From positions 168,247-232,246 of the forward strand of contig LSYV01000052.1 in the NCBI GenBank assembly GCA_001584585.1: 64,000 nucleotides of DNA. Reading direction: 5' to 3'. The stretch comes from Gonium pectorale. Its lineage: Eukaryota; Chlorophyta; Chlorophyceae; Chlamydomonadales; Volvocaceae. Under the pieces are notes generated by a model. The model was not told the origin of the DNA, made no database searches, and saw only the letters and a program-made list of their open reading frames with translations. Below are positions 28,364-40,300 of this stretch, in pieces (within the stretch, counting starts at the first letter, position 1; each line of letters opens with the position of its first letter). Both the position numbers and the translations under genes were made by a program.

Positions 28364-30345
28364 TGCGTTGTGTGTTGTGTGTGGTATGGGCGCATGCAGA
28401 GGTGGATAAGGGGGCGGCCAGTTGGCTGACGACGGGGACGGTGGTGGCATCAAAAGGTGGCCGCTCCCAGCTGCGGTCATGTGGTTGGCGCCGCCGGCGG
28501 TGTGGCCGCTGCCTCCGCGGCATGCGCCGCGCCGCCCTTCAACTCGGCACCCTGCCGGGCCCCGCCCAGCCTTCGGAGCTGACATGCTTGCGCGGCGAGG
28601 TACAGCGGAATGCGGAAACCTGCAGAGCATGGGGGAGCCCCCCTCCAGGGACATATGCACACTGGCAAGGCTGCTGCTGGCGTGGGATTTTGGTCTTGTT
28701 GCGTGGGTTTCTGTTTTATCTCTCGGACGCGCTCTAGCCAGCTGTGGTAGATGCGCGCGCTATGCGGGCGCTATGGCGCGACGACTGGGATGCTGCCAGT
28801 CGCCTCGGCGCTCGATGTGCCGGGGCGGTGTTGCACTGCTGGGGGGAGGGAGGGCTGAGTGGGCATTGCAAAGGGGCTTCCTCGGATCACAGGTCCCATT
28901 CCAGCCTTCCTTCGTGGCAGACCTGTCTTGCCATGAGCATGTACGCTTTGTGGCTCGGTTGCGGAACGATTGGCGGATAGTAGTGGTACCGCAGCACGCA
29001 AGTCCCAAGCATATCCTGATAAATTGTATGGCTGCGTGCTGGATTGCAAGACCAGCATGCGTTGGCAGATTGTGGGCGTTGGACATCTCCATGTTAGCAT
29101 ATAGAACCGCAGACATCGTTTGGTTGGAATGGGTGGGGTCCTTAGACCGCCAAATATTGCGGAAGGTCCCGAAGGACACGACCGACGGGGAAGGAATAAG
29201 TTTTCAACCAGCAATAGTCGCGACTCGGTTAGACCTCACAGTCTGCGACATTGCCCCAAGCGCAAAGATACACATGCAGTGTCAGTTTAGATCCCAGCCT
29301 AAGGCCTGGGTTCGACCCACGGCCGCCAGCGCGATGGTGGGTCATTATTCAGCTGTCAGCAATCACATGATCTCGCAGCCGCGATGGCGTGGTCTCTGGA
29401 CCAGCATACACATATGCAGTACCCACTTAGCTGGTACTGTTTTCTTTGCCAGGGTCTGGGTCGTTGTGGAATCCTGGAATCCTACCGGTAGATCTGATTT
29501 GCCCAGGCATGCCCAGGGCCCTCCTGGACGCCGCCACGCGTTTCCAAGGCGCTTCCCAGGACGCTGGGCGCTTCCGATAGTAGCTGGTTAACGTTTTTTC
29601 GAAGAATCCCCCTTCTTGTGGACACGATTTACGAATAATGAGAGGGCAAGCTTGACCCGGACTTGAGAAATACCGAGGTTCTGATAGGCCACGTATCGTC
29701 GTCAGCCACACGAATTCCAGGGTCCGTAGACAACCCAAAACGTACGGGGTCCGATCCCATCTGTCGCCAACCAAGGACGGACGCGGCAACATCTCACAAG
29801 GCCCCTACTTGGATGTGCGCCCAGGTGCTCAGCTCCGATTAATTAATATTCGGTTTCGTGATGAAGTATCAGGTGCTTATGTGTGTGATGATTCGGTTTT
29901 CGTTTTGCACCACTTGCAGGTTGCAGCACCCCTCGAAACGTTTACGAAAACGGCACGGTCCTGTGGGGGCGAAATCGTCCCCAGCCAAACGAATTTCGTG
30001 GCCTCCGGAGGAAAGGGAAACGTGCGGCCTGACGAATCCCCAAAATGGAAGATAACCAGGCTGCTAGCTACAGGACGCCCGCCACCCGGTTCGGCTCTTC
30101 GGCAGCGTCCGGTTACTTTGGCCGGGGAGGGGGGGTGTCAAGGCTGCGGCTGCTGCAGGGGCGCCGCTGGGCTTGCTGTCGGGAAGTACCAGGTTCCTTG
30201 ATGTAGTACCGCCGCGCCTGGGTATGTGCGGGTTCCGGAGCTTGTACGGCACGAGGTATGCCTGCTGGATGTGCCTCGCCCTTCCTCTCCCTCCCTCGCG
30301 TGCGATGGAACCGTTAGGCTCCCTCATTATGGTTACCATGCAACG

Positions 30346-30350
30346 TTACA
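30346..30350 (-). terminator. TGTAA poly(A) signal, 819-residue protein gene
   Basis: TTACA on the + strand, the first one below the stop at 31494 (3'UTR about 1.15 kb). It lies inside the inferred 3'UTR of the convergent EGF-like gene. Confidence 0.35.
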
Positions 30351-30797
30351 CTGGTCGTGGCGCCCTAGATGTGAGGCGTTCAGCCGGATCAACTGTGTCG
30401 TTGCACGTACTATCGCACGACATTGATGGGTGGTGGTGCACGCTGTGCGAGCTGTGCGGTGCTGTCGACTCTGCCACTGGCCTATCGGCACCAAGCGGTT
30501 TCCAGGCCGGCGGCGTGCGGCCATGCCGCCCTTTGTGGCTCCATACGTTTCCACGGGCCCTAAGGAGAATGGCAGCCCTATACAAGAGGCTAGTCGCAAC
30601 CGGCGGCGCATGCGAGCGGCGAAGGCGTGTAGAGGCCACGGCGCTCGTGGACCCTAACACAGCGCCGTCTGCTGTGCGTATGGAATGCCGCCCCCGGCAT
30701 TCCGGCTGCCAGTGCATGTCGGCTTTGTTTGCAGCCGCCCGAACCGCTGCCTCGGAGCGTCGGAGGATCCGGTTCAAGGCAGCTGAAGGCCAGGCTG

Positions 30798-30802
30798 TGT
30801 AA
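30798..30802 (+). terminator. TGTAA poly(A) signal, EGF-like gene
   Basis: Only TGTAA found downstream of the EGF-like gene stop at 28100. Confidence 0.35.
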
Positions 30803-31493
30803 TGCCGGTGTATCGAGGCCGCCACTCCCCACGTGTCCCCGCGCCGCCCTGCATCAGGAGGCACCGGCTGATCGTGGGGGTTGCGGCGCCCCGCACCGGC
30901 GGGCGTCTCGGCGCGTGCCGGGTCGCGGGATGCCCACCTTGGGGCGCTGGTGGAAACGCAGACGGCAAGGCTGTTGCCGAACGACAGTCAGTCCGAGGCC
31001 CCGCGGCCCGTTTGCGTGGCACGGTTCGCCCCTTTTGCAACACGTGGCCGGACCGTATCCGTGCTCGTATCTGTACGACAGCCGCGCCGTACAGCAAGCG
31101 TAGTGTACGCAACCAGTTACTCCCTGGCCCCTGCGTCACTCCCCGCCGTGCCGCCAACTGTGAACAGTACAGCGAACCAACCCTGTCTGTCGCCCACGCG
31201 CGGCGTTCCGCTGGGACCGCCTGGGCACGCTTCCTAGCAGTGGGGCCGTGGGACCACCGGCCTCGCTACGCAAGCCTGCGGCCGCGCCCGGAGCGCCAGT
31301 GGAGAACGCCGCTTCCTGTCAATGCCAAGGATCCTCCACCACAACGCTGCCCGGCTAACACCCGACACTCTACGAGCAGGCACGCCGTGGCGCCAGCGGC
31401 CCCCCGACCCATGCAGCGTGACATGCCTGTCTGCAACATGTCGTTCCGCCAGGAAGACAAAACAATCCCCCACTGCCATCAGCGTTGCAGCCC

Positions 31494-34400
31494 TCATCGC
31501 TGCGGCTGCCGCTGCCGCAGGTTGGGCCGCTCCCCCCGCCACCAGGACCCCACACTGCGCGCCACGCTGCCGGCCTCAGCGGCTGCCGCGCCTCGCTGCT
31601 GTGCCACGGGGCCTGGGGGCCTGCTGCTGGCGCCGCCGCCGGCGGCACCAGCGGCGGCGGCAGTGCCGGTGGCGATGGCACCGCCGCCGCCGTGGATGCC
31701 CCCGATCACGCCGCCGCCCGCAACAGCGGTGGCGGCGGTGGCGACGCCTCCGCCGCCGGACACCTCGCCGCCCCGCCACGACCGCCAGACCACCAGGCCG
31801 TACAGCAGCTGGAAGATCGCCAGCAGGATCCGGCCGTACAATGCTGTACACCAGTGGATCGGCCAGTAGATCCAGCCGAGCCAGCCGCGGCTGGCCCACG
31901 GGTCACTCTCCCCGGTGGCCGCCTCGTTCTCCAGCCACTCCAGGTGCAGCGTCCTCGAGACCCACCTGACAAGGGCGGGCGATCGAGCGATGGAGGGCTT
32001 CAACCAACCGAGGACTCAGGGGATACAGGATTGATTGTGATTGCTTGTCCTCAACAGATGCCAAGAGGGCGCGCGAACAAGAGCCACAGAGCTGGGTCGC
32101 TTGTCCGCCGAGAGAGAGAGGACACACGCACAGAGGGCAAACGCGAGCAGAGGGGCCGCTCAGCGAAGGGGAGCAAACGGGCACGGCGACAGCAAGGGAC
32201 GCAGCGGCACACGCGCTGACGCTGGGCAGGGTGGTATGCTCTGCAGGCAATACGCGTCAACACCGTCCCCACACAGATGCGAACGCGCCGTGGCACGCAC
32301 CGCCCCCGCAGCGGATGCGGCCCTAAAACTTCTATGCTCGCATCGAGGGATCGAAGTGTCGTCCCCACACGCCGCGGAGACGGCAACGCATGCCTACCTG
32401 ACGAGCCACCGCAGGGACCGGCCGCCCGGGAAGAGCGCGTCCAGGGCCGCGAACGCCGCTCGCCGAACCTCCGGCGGCGCGTAGCGCGGCCCGCCGCCCG
32501 AGGTCAGCGAGTACAGCTCATTCTGGGGCGTTGCGGGGGGGGACCCACACAGGCGGGCGCGGCGGGGTGTGCAAGACGCGAATCAGTCCCAAGTCCGATT
32601 GACGGGTGGGGCTGGGTTTCTAGGCGGCCCGGGCCGCGATCGCAGTACCGGTAGTGAGGTAGGAGAGCGGGGCGCGAGGGCACTTGAGGTGCGGTGCGCC
32701 ACCGCCCTCCACCGCTATGGCATGCCGCACCTGCCCTGCCGATACCTCATGGCCGCGCGGGTGGGGCTCGCGGCATGGTGGTGCCAGGGGCGCCGGGGGC
32801 TACAGCTAACTACCTGAGAGGTAGGCCGCTGCGACCGCGTCATTTGCGTGGCGGGGGCTTGCGCGGTTGAGCCGCCAGCTCTCCCCCACCAAGGTGGCCC
32901 GGGCCGTGATCGCAGTAGTCAAGGGAAAGCCCGAGGGGAGAGCACGTGCGGGGCGGCTATCTCCATGCCAGCCGCAACTGCCAGGACCTGACAGCCGGCG
33001 TGGTGGGGCTCGCGCGGTGGAGCCGCCAGCGGCCCCGACGGCCCCGCCACGCCACGCGGAGCACCTCAGACCACCGGCGGCGTGCCATTCCGACCAGGTC
33101 CGGGCCCGCGCAATTCAAATGCGGCCTCATTGGAGGCTTTTGCCGACAGGGCACCTCGGCCTGCGCCCAAGCGCACCTGAAGGCGCAGCTTGGTGATGGT
33201 CGGCAGCCCCGCCAGCGGCGGCGCAGGCGCAGGCGGCGGCTGCGCCCACGGCGTGCGCTGCGCGGGGCCCCGCGCGCCGTCGACGTCGCCCGCGGCTCCG
33301 CCTGCTGCCCCAGCCGCCGGCGGTTGCTTCTCCGCCTCCGCCTCCACGCGCGCCGCTGCCGCCGCCAGAGGCAGCGGCATCGGCGGCCGTGCCAGAGCGC
33401 GGAGCGCCCGCATGTACTTGAGCAGCCCCACCTGGAGGGCAGCGTTGCACCAGCAGTGTCTCCAAACCTCCAAAACAAGAACGGCTTGCCGCAAGCGGTC
33501 ATGCACCAGGCATCTCCGACCCCGACTTCGGGGGCCTGCGTGCAGCCCAGCAGGGTGCTCTCCCACAGGAGAGTTCAAGCAATTGGAAAGTGGTGTCTCG
33601 TGGGGAGCCTTGTGTTAAAATTAAAGGATGCATTTGACGGAGCCTTGTGTGTATCCTGTGTGTCATTCCAGGGCCCTGCTCCTTGGCCGTGCAACGCAGT
33701 AGTGTACGATGCTAAATGCGACTTCGGACTCCCGCTTAGTCAACCAGACAAGCAGTGAACACACCTCACTCTGTATGCGACCTAGAACGTCAGTCACTTC
33801 CACCACCAGAAAGTCCAGACCAGCCAGCGACGCCGCGGACGGCCCCGCAGCCGACGCCGCCGCTCCCGCCGCCCCCCGCGGCGGCGGCGGCTGCCCCGGC
33901 ATCGGCATCGGTGGCGGGAAATGGTGAGCCATAGCGTGCACGTGCTCGTCCATAGCGTAGTACGGCAGGAACGCCGCCGCCAGCGCCAGCAGCCAGGGCC
34001 GCGCCGCCGCCGGCACGGCATCAATATGCGCCACCGGCGGCAGCGCAGCCGCCGGCGCCGCCGTGGGTGACGGCGGCGGCAGCGCGGCGCCCAGCCCCGC
34101 CACCTCGAGCGCGAGGAAGGACCAGAGGGGCTGGAAGCGGGAGAGGCCCGAGTGGACGTCCCCCAGCAGCAGCTGCCGCGACCCGTGGGCTAGCACGTTA
34201 AGGTGTTTGACGCGCTGGTCAGAGTACGACGGCGCCGGCGAGGGCATGGGCGCCGGCGCGGGGGCCGCGGCGGCGGAGGCCGAGCCGCCGCCGACGTCGC
34301 GCGGTAGCAGCAGGAAGCTGCGGGCGGGGCCCAGCGACCGTGCGAATCGGAGGCGGGGAGGCGCGGTGGCGGCGGCGGTGAGCGGTGCAATATGTGAGGA

Positions 34401-36649
34401 GAGCGCGGACCGCAGCCGGGAAACGGCAGCACAGCGGGGGCCCACACCGGGAACCTCCGTCCGAACCTAGTAGGTCCGCAAGCTACAACACCACGCACCC
34501 GATCACCCAATCAACCACCTAAACCCATGGAAGAAGAAGACAAAAGCGCACGCCACGCGCCTCCCCGCTTTGCCCGGCTTACCGGTGCAGCAGCAGCGCG
34601 TATATGGGGGCCACCCAGGGCGTGTCCCACAGCAGCTGGCACAGGTGCAGCAGCGCGCGGGCAGAGTCGGCGGAGGAGCGGCTGGCGTAGTGCACGGCAA
34701 GGACCTGGCGGGGGGGGGGGTGCGGGCACGTGGCGGTGCGGGCACGTGGCGGGTGCGGGCACGTGGCGAGTGGGTGCGGGCAGGTGGCGGGGCGGGCGGG
34801 CGGGCCAGGGGGTGCCAGCAAAGCGCCGCAAGTCAACTTCAGTAACCTCTTCTGGAGGAAACTACACCCGCATCACAAGGGGAGCATCTCAACATTGCCG
34901 GCAACTTCATGTCCCATGCAGGCATGGCCCCGCGAAGGATGACACGATTTGTCACGCACAAAACCGGCGCACCTCGTAGTACAGCTTGCCCGCGTGCGCA
35001 CCCGAGGACGCCCCGCCGCCGCCACCGCTGCCGCCGCCGCCTGTGGCCGGGCCTGACCCCGTACCGCGCGGCCCACCACCAGACGCCCCTGCCCCTGCTG
35101 CGGCTGCGGTGGGGGCGGTGGCGGCGGCGGCTGCGGGGGCGAGCAATGCGGCCCGGGCCGCGGCGTCCAGAGCGCACGTGATGTCCGCAAACAGCTCCTC
35201 GCATACCTGGGCATGGGCGCCGTACAAGTGGACACAGGCCGGATACGGCGCTCAGCGTCGTACTCTGGGTACGGCGCAGGGCGCGACCGTGACGCGTGTC
35301 GCGAAGGATTGGGGCACAGGGTGGTGGGCACTAGCCGCGCGACGCCGTGCTGGCGAAGCTGACCCTCTGCAGTGGGGTACTGGCACCGGGCGCCACTGCG
35401 CGGCCCATCCCGCACATAAGGCCTGCCCAGTCCTGATCCCAGTCCTGATCCCAGTCCCAATCGCCGCGGCGCAGTCGCTGCTCCGCTCCCACAGCTCCCG
35501 CCCCGCCCATGCCCTCCTACGCCCCGCCCCGCCCCGCGTACCACGTGTCGATCCTCAGCGCTGCCGGCGCTGGCGGCGAGGCGGAGCTTCCGGATGACCT
35601 GCGGGCAGTCAAGGAGGGAGCGAGGGAAGGAGGCGCTGGGTGGTGCCCCCCGGGGACCGACGCACGTGCTCGGCTCCGTACGAGCCCCGAGTCCGGGCGC
35701 ACCCGACCCGATGTGGAGGGCGGGCGCGGGGCGCAAGGCGGCAGCAGGCACCAGGGCTCGGTACAAGGATGCTGAGGCGCGCCGTCTGGGTGTTGGTGGG
35801 ACAGGTGGCGACGACGGCGCTTTGCCGGCTGCCCCTGCAACGTGCAACCGTCCCCCGTCGCGCCTCGTTGCCCTCGGCCGGTGCGGCGCGCCGAGTCCGC
35901 ACTCGGATGTGCCACCTCGAGACACCCCAGCTGTTCCCCCGGCCTCACGCAGACCCAAGCGGCTGCTAGCACCACTCACGCCGCTGGCCCCGACGGGAAC
36001 GCCCCACCTCACGCGACACCATCTCCACCATCGAGTTGCCGGGCTCCAGCGAGTGGAGCGGCGCAGTGGTCGCGCCAGCGGCGGTCGCAGGGCGGTGGAC
36101 CCCGCCGTTGACGCCTCTCGCGCCTGCGCCAGCGACGCCACCGCCACCGCTGCTGCTGCTGGCGCTGCCATGGCTCCCGCCGCCCCTGGCGCCGCCGCGA
36201 GGGCTGGTTATGCCTGCAGCACCGCTCCCATCGCCGCCACCTTCCCCGTAGCAATGTCCCCCGTGGGACTCGGCTGGTTGGGTGGTGCCGTCGCGGGGCT
36301 CCGACCCAACCCAGGCTTCTGAAGCGTCGGCGGGTACAGGGGTGGCTGGCATCGCTTCGGTTAGGGCTGTAGGCGCTGCCGGCGCCATCTGTTCGCCGTA
36401 AGAAGTGTCGGGTTGGCGCATAAACGTTTGGGCTTCAGGAAGCGCAGGAGGACCCTCATGCGCACGGATCGGCTCCGCAGGTACGCTCCCCGTCAGTCGC
36501 TGCTCGCTGTTAGGACGTCGTGAGTCAGCGTCGAGCTCTCGGGGCACCTTCGCATCCGCGTGCGGCACCGAGGCTTGACCTTGGTCCGAGAGCGCGTCAG
36601 GTACCCCGGCGCCCAACGCGCTCCAGCTCAGGCCCGGGCTGCTCGCCAT
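31494..36649 (-). CDS. Unrecognised protein, 819 residues, with C-terminal membrane-type helices
   Basis: Eight exons: 36649-36008, 35598-35542, 35206-34973, 34704-34583, 34317-33765, 33431-33177, 32522-32398, 31965-31494. Every junction is in phase, and continuous sequence appears across junctions (for example MVEMVSRE|VIRKLRLAAS, KLYYE|VLAVHYASR, LRLQ|NELYSLTS, SLRWLVR|WVSRTLHLEWL). Residues 1-200 are disordered and Ser/Gly/Pro-rich. A helical body follows, with conserved-looking blocks HYASRSSADSARALLHLCQL, QRVKHLNVLAHGSRQLLL, GDVHSGLSRFQPLWSFLALE and VGLLKYMRALRALA, broken by Ala/Gly inserts. Near the C-terminus, GWIYWPIHWCTALYGRILLA and IFQLLYGLVVW look like one or two membrane helices, then a Gly/Ala tail. 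The well-formed blocks suggest a conserved green-lineage protein, but I do not recognise it. Its mRNA probably also carries the microprotein ORF just upstream. Confidence 0.72.
34721..34790. repeat. Degenerate tandem repeat tgcgggcacgtggcgg
   Basis: About four copies of a 15-18 bp unit in the intron between exons 3 and 4 of the 819-residue protein gene, next to a G10 run. Confidence 0.65.
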
Positions 36650-36662
36650 GCCGACTAGCTCC

Positions 36663-36794
36663 TCATGCGTACTTGTTCAGCGCGGGCTTAATGACCGCAA
36701 AGGTGTAGACCACCAGGGCCACGACCAGGCCGGCAAAGGCGATGGCGAGCCACTGCGGGTCGTCGACAGTCACGGCACCGGCAGTTGGGGCCAT
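36663..36794 (-). CDS. 43-residue single-pass membrane microprotein, upstream cistron
   Basis: ATG at 36794, TGA at 36665-36663. The sequence is a short polar start (MAPTAGAVTVDDPQ), one clean 20-residue hydrophobic helix (WLAIAFAGLVVALVVYTFAV) and a basic end (IKPALNKYA). A clean membrane helix bounded by Asp before and Lys after is unlikely in a chance ORF of this length in such DNA. The start context is good (G at -3, G at +4). The stop codon lies 13 nt before the ATG of the 819-residue protein on the same strand, and the frames differ by one. There is no room for a separate promoter, so either both are on one mRNA or the downstream start is wrong. Size and topology resemble small subunits of organellar membrane complexes; I do not recognise which, if any. 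Confidence 0.6.
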   Translation of the reverse strand: MAPTAGAVTVDDPQWLAIAFAGLVVALVVYTFAVIKPALNKYA

Positions 36795-37366
36795 CGCGTC
36801 CACCAGCTCTGTGTTTCTTTGGGAAGTCGGGGAGAACGACTACTCGCGCCTACTCGCAACTATGACTAGATCAGTATCCTGGAGGCAGCAAAAGGACGAG
36901 TTCGCTACTAGGAATTTACGTTCGAACTGCAAACAGACGTCCACCTTGACCTGGCGCCAACACGGCACGGTGTTTCGTACGCTGTGTCGATGCTTTGTCC
37001 ACACAAAAAATTATCATACTTACAAGTTTGTTGTCTTGCGGCTAGGCACCTAGGCACTAGTGCTTGTTCCCGCCCATCGCCCATCCCGTCGCTCACGCAC
37101 CTCGTGACAGCAGTTCATAGGCGCTAATGCGCTGCAGCGTTAATTACTCCTGGATAGGGTAGTTGTTCGCTACTGCGTAGCCCACCAGCAAGCATATTGC
37201 GGACTCTTCCGTGCCGGCTTCCCTCGAAACCCAAGTCATCGGCGATCCAACTGACAGGGCGTATTACTGCAGCGAAATTGAGCACAGGTGGAAGCGACGG
37301 TTCGTCGTTTTGACTCGAACCACACTCCTGCGACACCCAGCGCGCGCTGCAGCTCTCCCCTCCGCA
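36795..37366. promoter_or_regulatory. Divergent promoter between the microprotein/819-residue locus and the Hsp70-like gene
   Basis: 570 bp between opposite start codons. Less GC-rich than its surroundings (for example acaaaaaattatcatacttac near 37007). No coding sequence seen. I did not identify an unambiguous heat-shock element. Confidence 0.45.
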
Positions 37367-40300
37367 CACATGCAGCCGCAATCTCCCACACTGCAACACC
37401 GCGGTCACGAGCAGCTGCCTGCAGCTCGCCGTCCATCCCGCAGTACTGCGCCCTGGGGTGTCGGCCCTCCAGGAGCTGGCACCAGCGCCGCCAGACCGCC
37501 GCCGGCCGCTAGGCCGCTGGGCCCGGCGGCGGCGACTCTTACGTGCGCTGCCACTAGGACAGCGGCAGCGGCCGCAGCCGCAGCCGTCAGCTGTGGCACC
37601 GCCGCCGCCCGCCGCGACAGCTGCCATCACAGCTGCCGGGGCCATCGGGGCCGCTTCTCCCGGGGCGACTGCACCATCGCCGCCGCGGGGGAGCGTACCG
37701 GCGCAGCCGCCGCAGCGGCGAATGCTACCGGCCCTGGCCCTGGATACCACCGTGTAAGTTTTAGCGTGCGGGGGAAAAGAGAGCATACGGACCAGGGAAG
37801 AGGGAAGACGGAAGCGGCATCATTGGCCGTTGAGAGTGGGGCAACGCAGCTAGGCTGGCACAGGGCTCCGCAAGGAGGGTTATCCCCACGCCACGGTTTG
37901 GCGCACACCAGCCAAGCTCGGTCCGCGTCGGCGCTGCTGCATTTCGCCGCACCGCCACCATCACCTCATTGTTTATTCTCTAATTCTTCGTTGGACCCAC
38001 GAGCCCAGCGCCCAGCGCATCATACCACACCACATCCGCACCTGCACACCGCGCTTACGCCACGCCCCGGCCCTCCCTCGTCGGCTTTACCGCATCTGCC
38101 CCTGCTCCAGCCTACCCCGGCCCGGCCTCATTCCCCCTCCCCGCGCGCGCAGGCGGCCGTGGGCATCGACCTGGGGACCACCACCAGCGCCGTGGCGGTG
38201 GCGGGGCCCGACGGCAGGTGCGGCTGGGGGTGGTTGGCCAGGCGTCTGGCGCCTAGCGCCCAGCCTGCCATGCTTTCCGCGCCCAACAGGACAACAGTCG
38301 CAAGCCCAAGACAACGCCGCTCTTCTTTTCCAACCTCCCACTCTTTTTATCCAACACGCAGTACCCCCATGCACATCGGATTGGATGCGAGGCCGCTTGC
38401 TGCCCGGCTGGCAGCAGATCGCCGCGCACTGCGTGTGCCCGTGGATGCGCTTGCCTGCCGTGACGCCCTCGCGCGCTCCCTCGGCGCGCAAACCCCACTT
38501 GCGCGCTCTGGCGCGGGCCGTCCGTCGCGCTCCCCGACGCTGGACCTTCGGCGCAGTGTCTTTCCCTGCCCTTTTAACTGAATCCTATATGCCGTTGCTC
38601 GCCCAACTTCAGGCCGGTAGTCGTCGAGGACGAAGCGGGGCCGGCAGTGATCCCGTCCGTTGTGTTTGTACAACAGGTACGGCGGAAAGGACGTAACCGA
38701 GGCTCAAGAATGAATCGTCGAGCTGGGTATTTTATGTTCTGCCCTTCTTAGTACTTTCAGACGTCCCTTTCTTTCGGGCTGCCGACCGGATGTTGCCCCT
38801 TGGCACCTGCCTCCTGTTCTGCTCCTCCACCTTATGTACGTGCTCAGGGAGTGTCGGGCTCTTCTTAGGGATTGAGGAAGCTGCGGACGGAGATGGGTTG
38901 GGCGACTTCGGCGCACGCACGCACACACCTCTACTACTACGACCTTTGCTTCAACGATACTACCTAGTTGTACGCAACTCAGCCATCTACGTGGACGCCG
39001 GCATATACCTGGCGGCTGCCGGACGTTCGGATCGCCGACACCCTTTAGAGCCGGGCTTGGCTGTCGGACGGGACAAACGCTGCTGGGACAAACCTAGCTC
39101 ATGGTTATTCATACCCTTTCTCCTTCACCCCCCCGCCCCCTCCACCTCACAGGACGGCCGGGTGTTGGTGGGGGAGGCCGCTGCGGCCGCTGCCGAGTCG
39201 GACCCCGCCAACGCCTTCTACGGAGTCAAACGGCTCATGGGCCGGAGCTACAGGTGGGGCGGGCGTATGGCTGGCCCGTCGCGATGTGCAGGCCGGGGTG
39301 CAGGTCGCTGGGTCAACAGTTGGGTGGCTCCCCGGGGCGCAGTGATCAAAGGGCAGCTGAGGAAGCTCGGGACTATCTGGCGGTCGAGTATTGGAACGGC
39401 TGCAGATCGGAATGGGATTCGGCAGTTGGCTCGACGGGGCGCTGTGGGCCAGCCAGGAAAAGCGATGGATGCGATGGATGTGGGAATGGCCGCCTGAGCT
39501 CGATGCGTCAAACGGAAAAGAACGGGTGCCGATGGGAGCGGGCATCTGAGGCATCTGTTCGTGTGGATTGGATCAGTGCGTCGAGCGTGGCGCCTCATGG
39601 CGTCATCGGCCGGAAGCACAGGCACGGTTATCTGCCAGCTGCGGCACTGTGGCGCCGTTTAAGACCTGGGCGTCACTCCAGGGCACTGCAGGGCGGAGCT
39701 GCGGGCTGCTGGTGGGCCGCAACGAGCGATGTTTCGGGCCGAGCACTTGTGTGATTGATGCATGCTATGCGTGTTGGGTATGCGGAGTGTCGGGCGGCTT
39801 GCAGGCAGCCTGTCTGCAGGCAGCCTGTGTGCAGGCAGCCTGTGTGCAGGTGCGTCGGCCGGGTGGTGCAATGCCGGACTCGCGTCTGTCATACCCCGAT
39901 ACCGGTGTATCGCGGGGGAGCCACGCGCCATTGGACACGGCGCTCCTCTCGCCTCCCCCGCACGCAGCGAGGCGGTGGCGGAGGCGGAGGATGGCGAGGG
40001 CGCTGCATCGCCCTCCTCGTCGTCGTCGGCGGCGGCGGAGGGCCCCCTGCGCCGGCGGCTCGGCGGCCTGCGCAGCTTCGGCCTGGTGGAGGGCCCCACC
40101 GGCGGCGTGGAGCTGGCCTGCCCCGCCCTTGGCCGCAGCATGACCCCGCCCGAGGTGCGCCCCGGACCAGCGACACAACAGCCCCGCGGGCCCCTCCTTT
40201 CCGCTGCACTTTGTGCCAAGCGTCCCGCGCGTGCGTGGCGGCATTGTGTTGAGCCGCGCGCCAAGGGCTCCCCCCTGCCTGAGCCGATTCCACGCACCGT

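Larger units (their letters stand above)
28101..30802 (+). other. Probable 3'UTR and flank of the EGF-like gene; AT-richer island inside
   Basis: No gene can be supported. The first 1.3 kb is T/G-rich on the + strand as expected for a 3'UTR. From about 29580 to 30060 the composition shifts to markedly more A and T (for example ttaattaatattcgg), with repeated ttacga/tttcg words; this could be an inserted element. The first TGTAA after the stop is at 30798-30802. A 389-codon ORF at 28422-29591 starts at TTG and has no recognisable content; I do not call it. Confidence 0.35.

Noticed and set aside
28422..29591. 389-codon + strand ORF downstream of the EGF-like gene
   Set aside because: It begins at TTG, has no domain content, and its amino-acid pattern changes along its length. 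Long chance ORFs are common in GC-rich DNA.
30173..30802. 209-codon + strand ORF
   Set aside because: It has no domain content and lies in the inferred overlapping 3'UTRs; its stop coincides with the TGTAA, which is part of the composition there.
34873..36171. 432-codon - strand ORF
   Set aside because: It runs through introns and out-of-frame parts of the 819-residue gene, while phase-consistent splicing uses other frames with better content.
36663..36794. Microprotein ORF as an N-terminal exon of the 819-residue protein
   Set aside because: It ends in a stop codon, is out of frame with the downstream ORF, and no donor inside it gives an in-phase join to a plausible acceptor.
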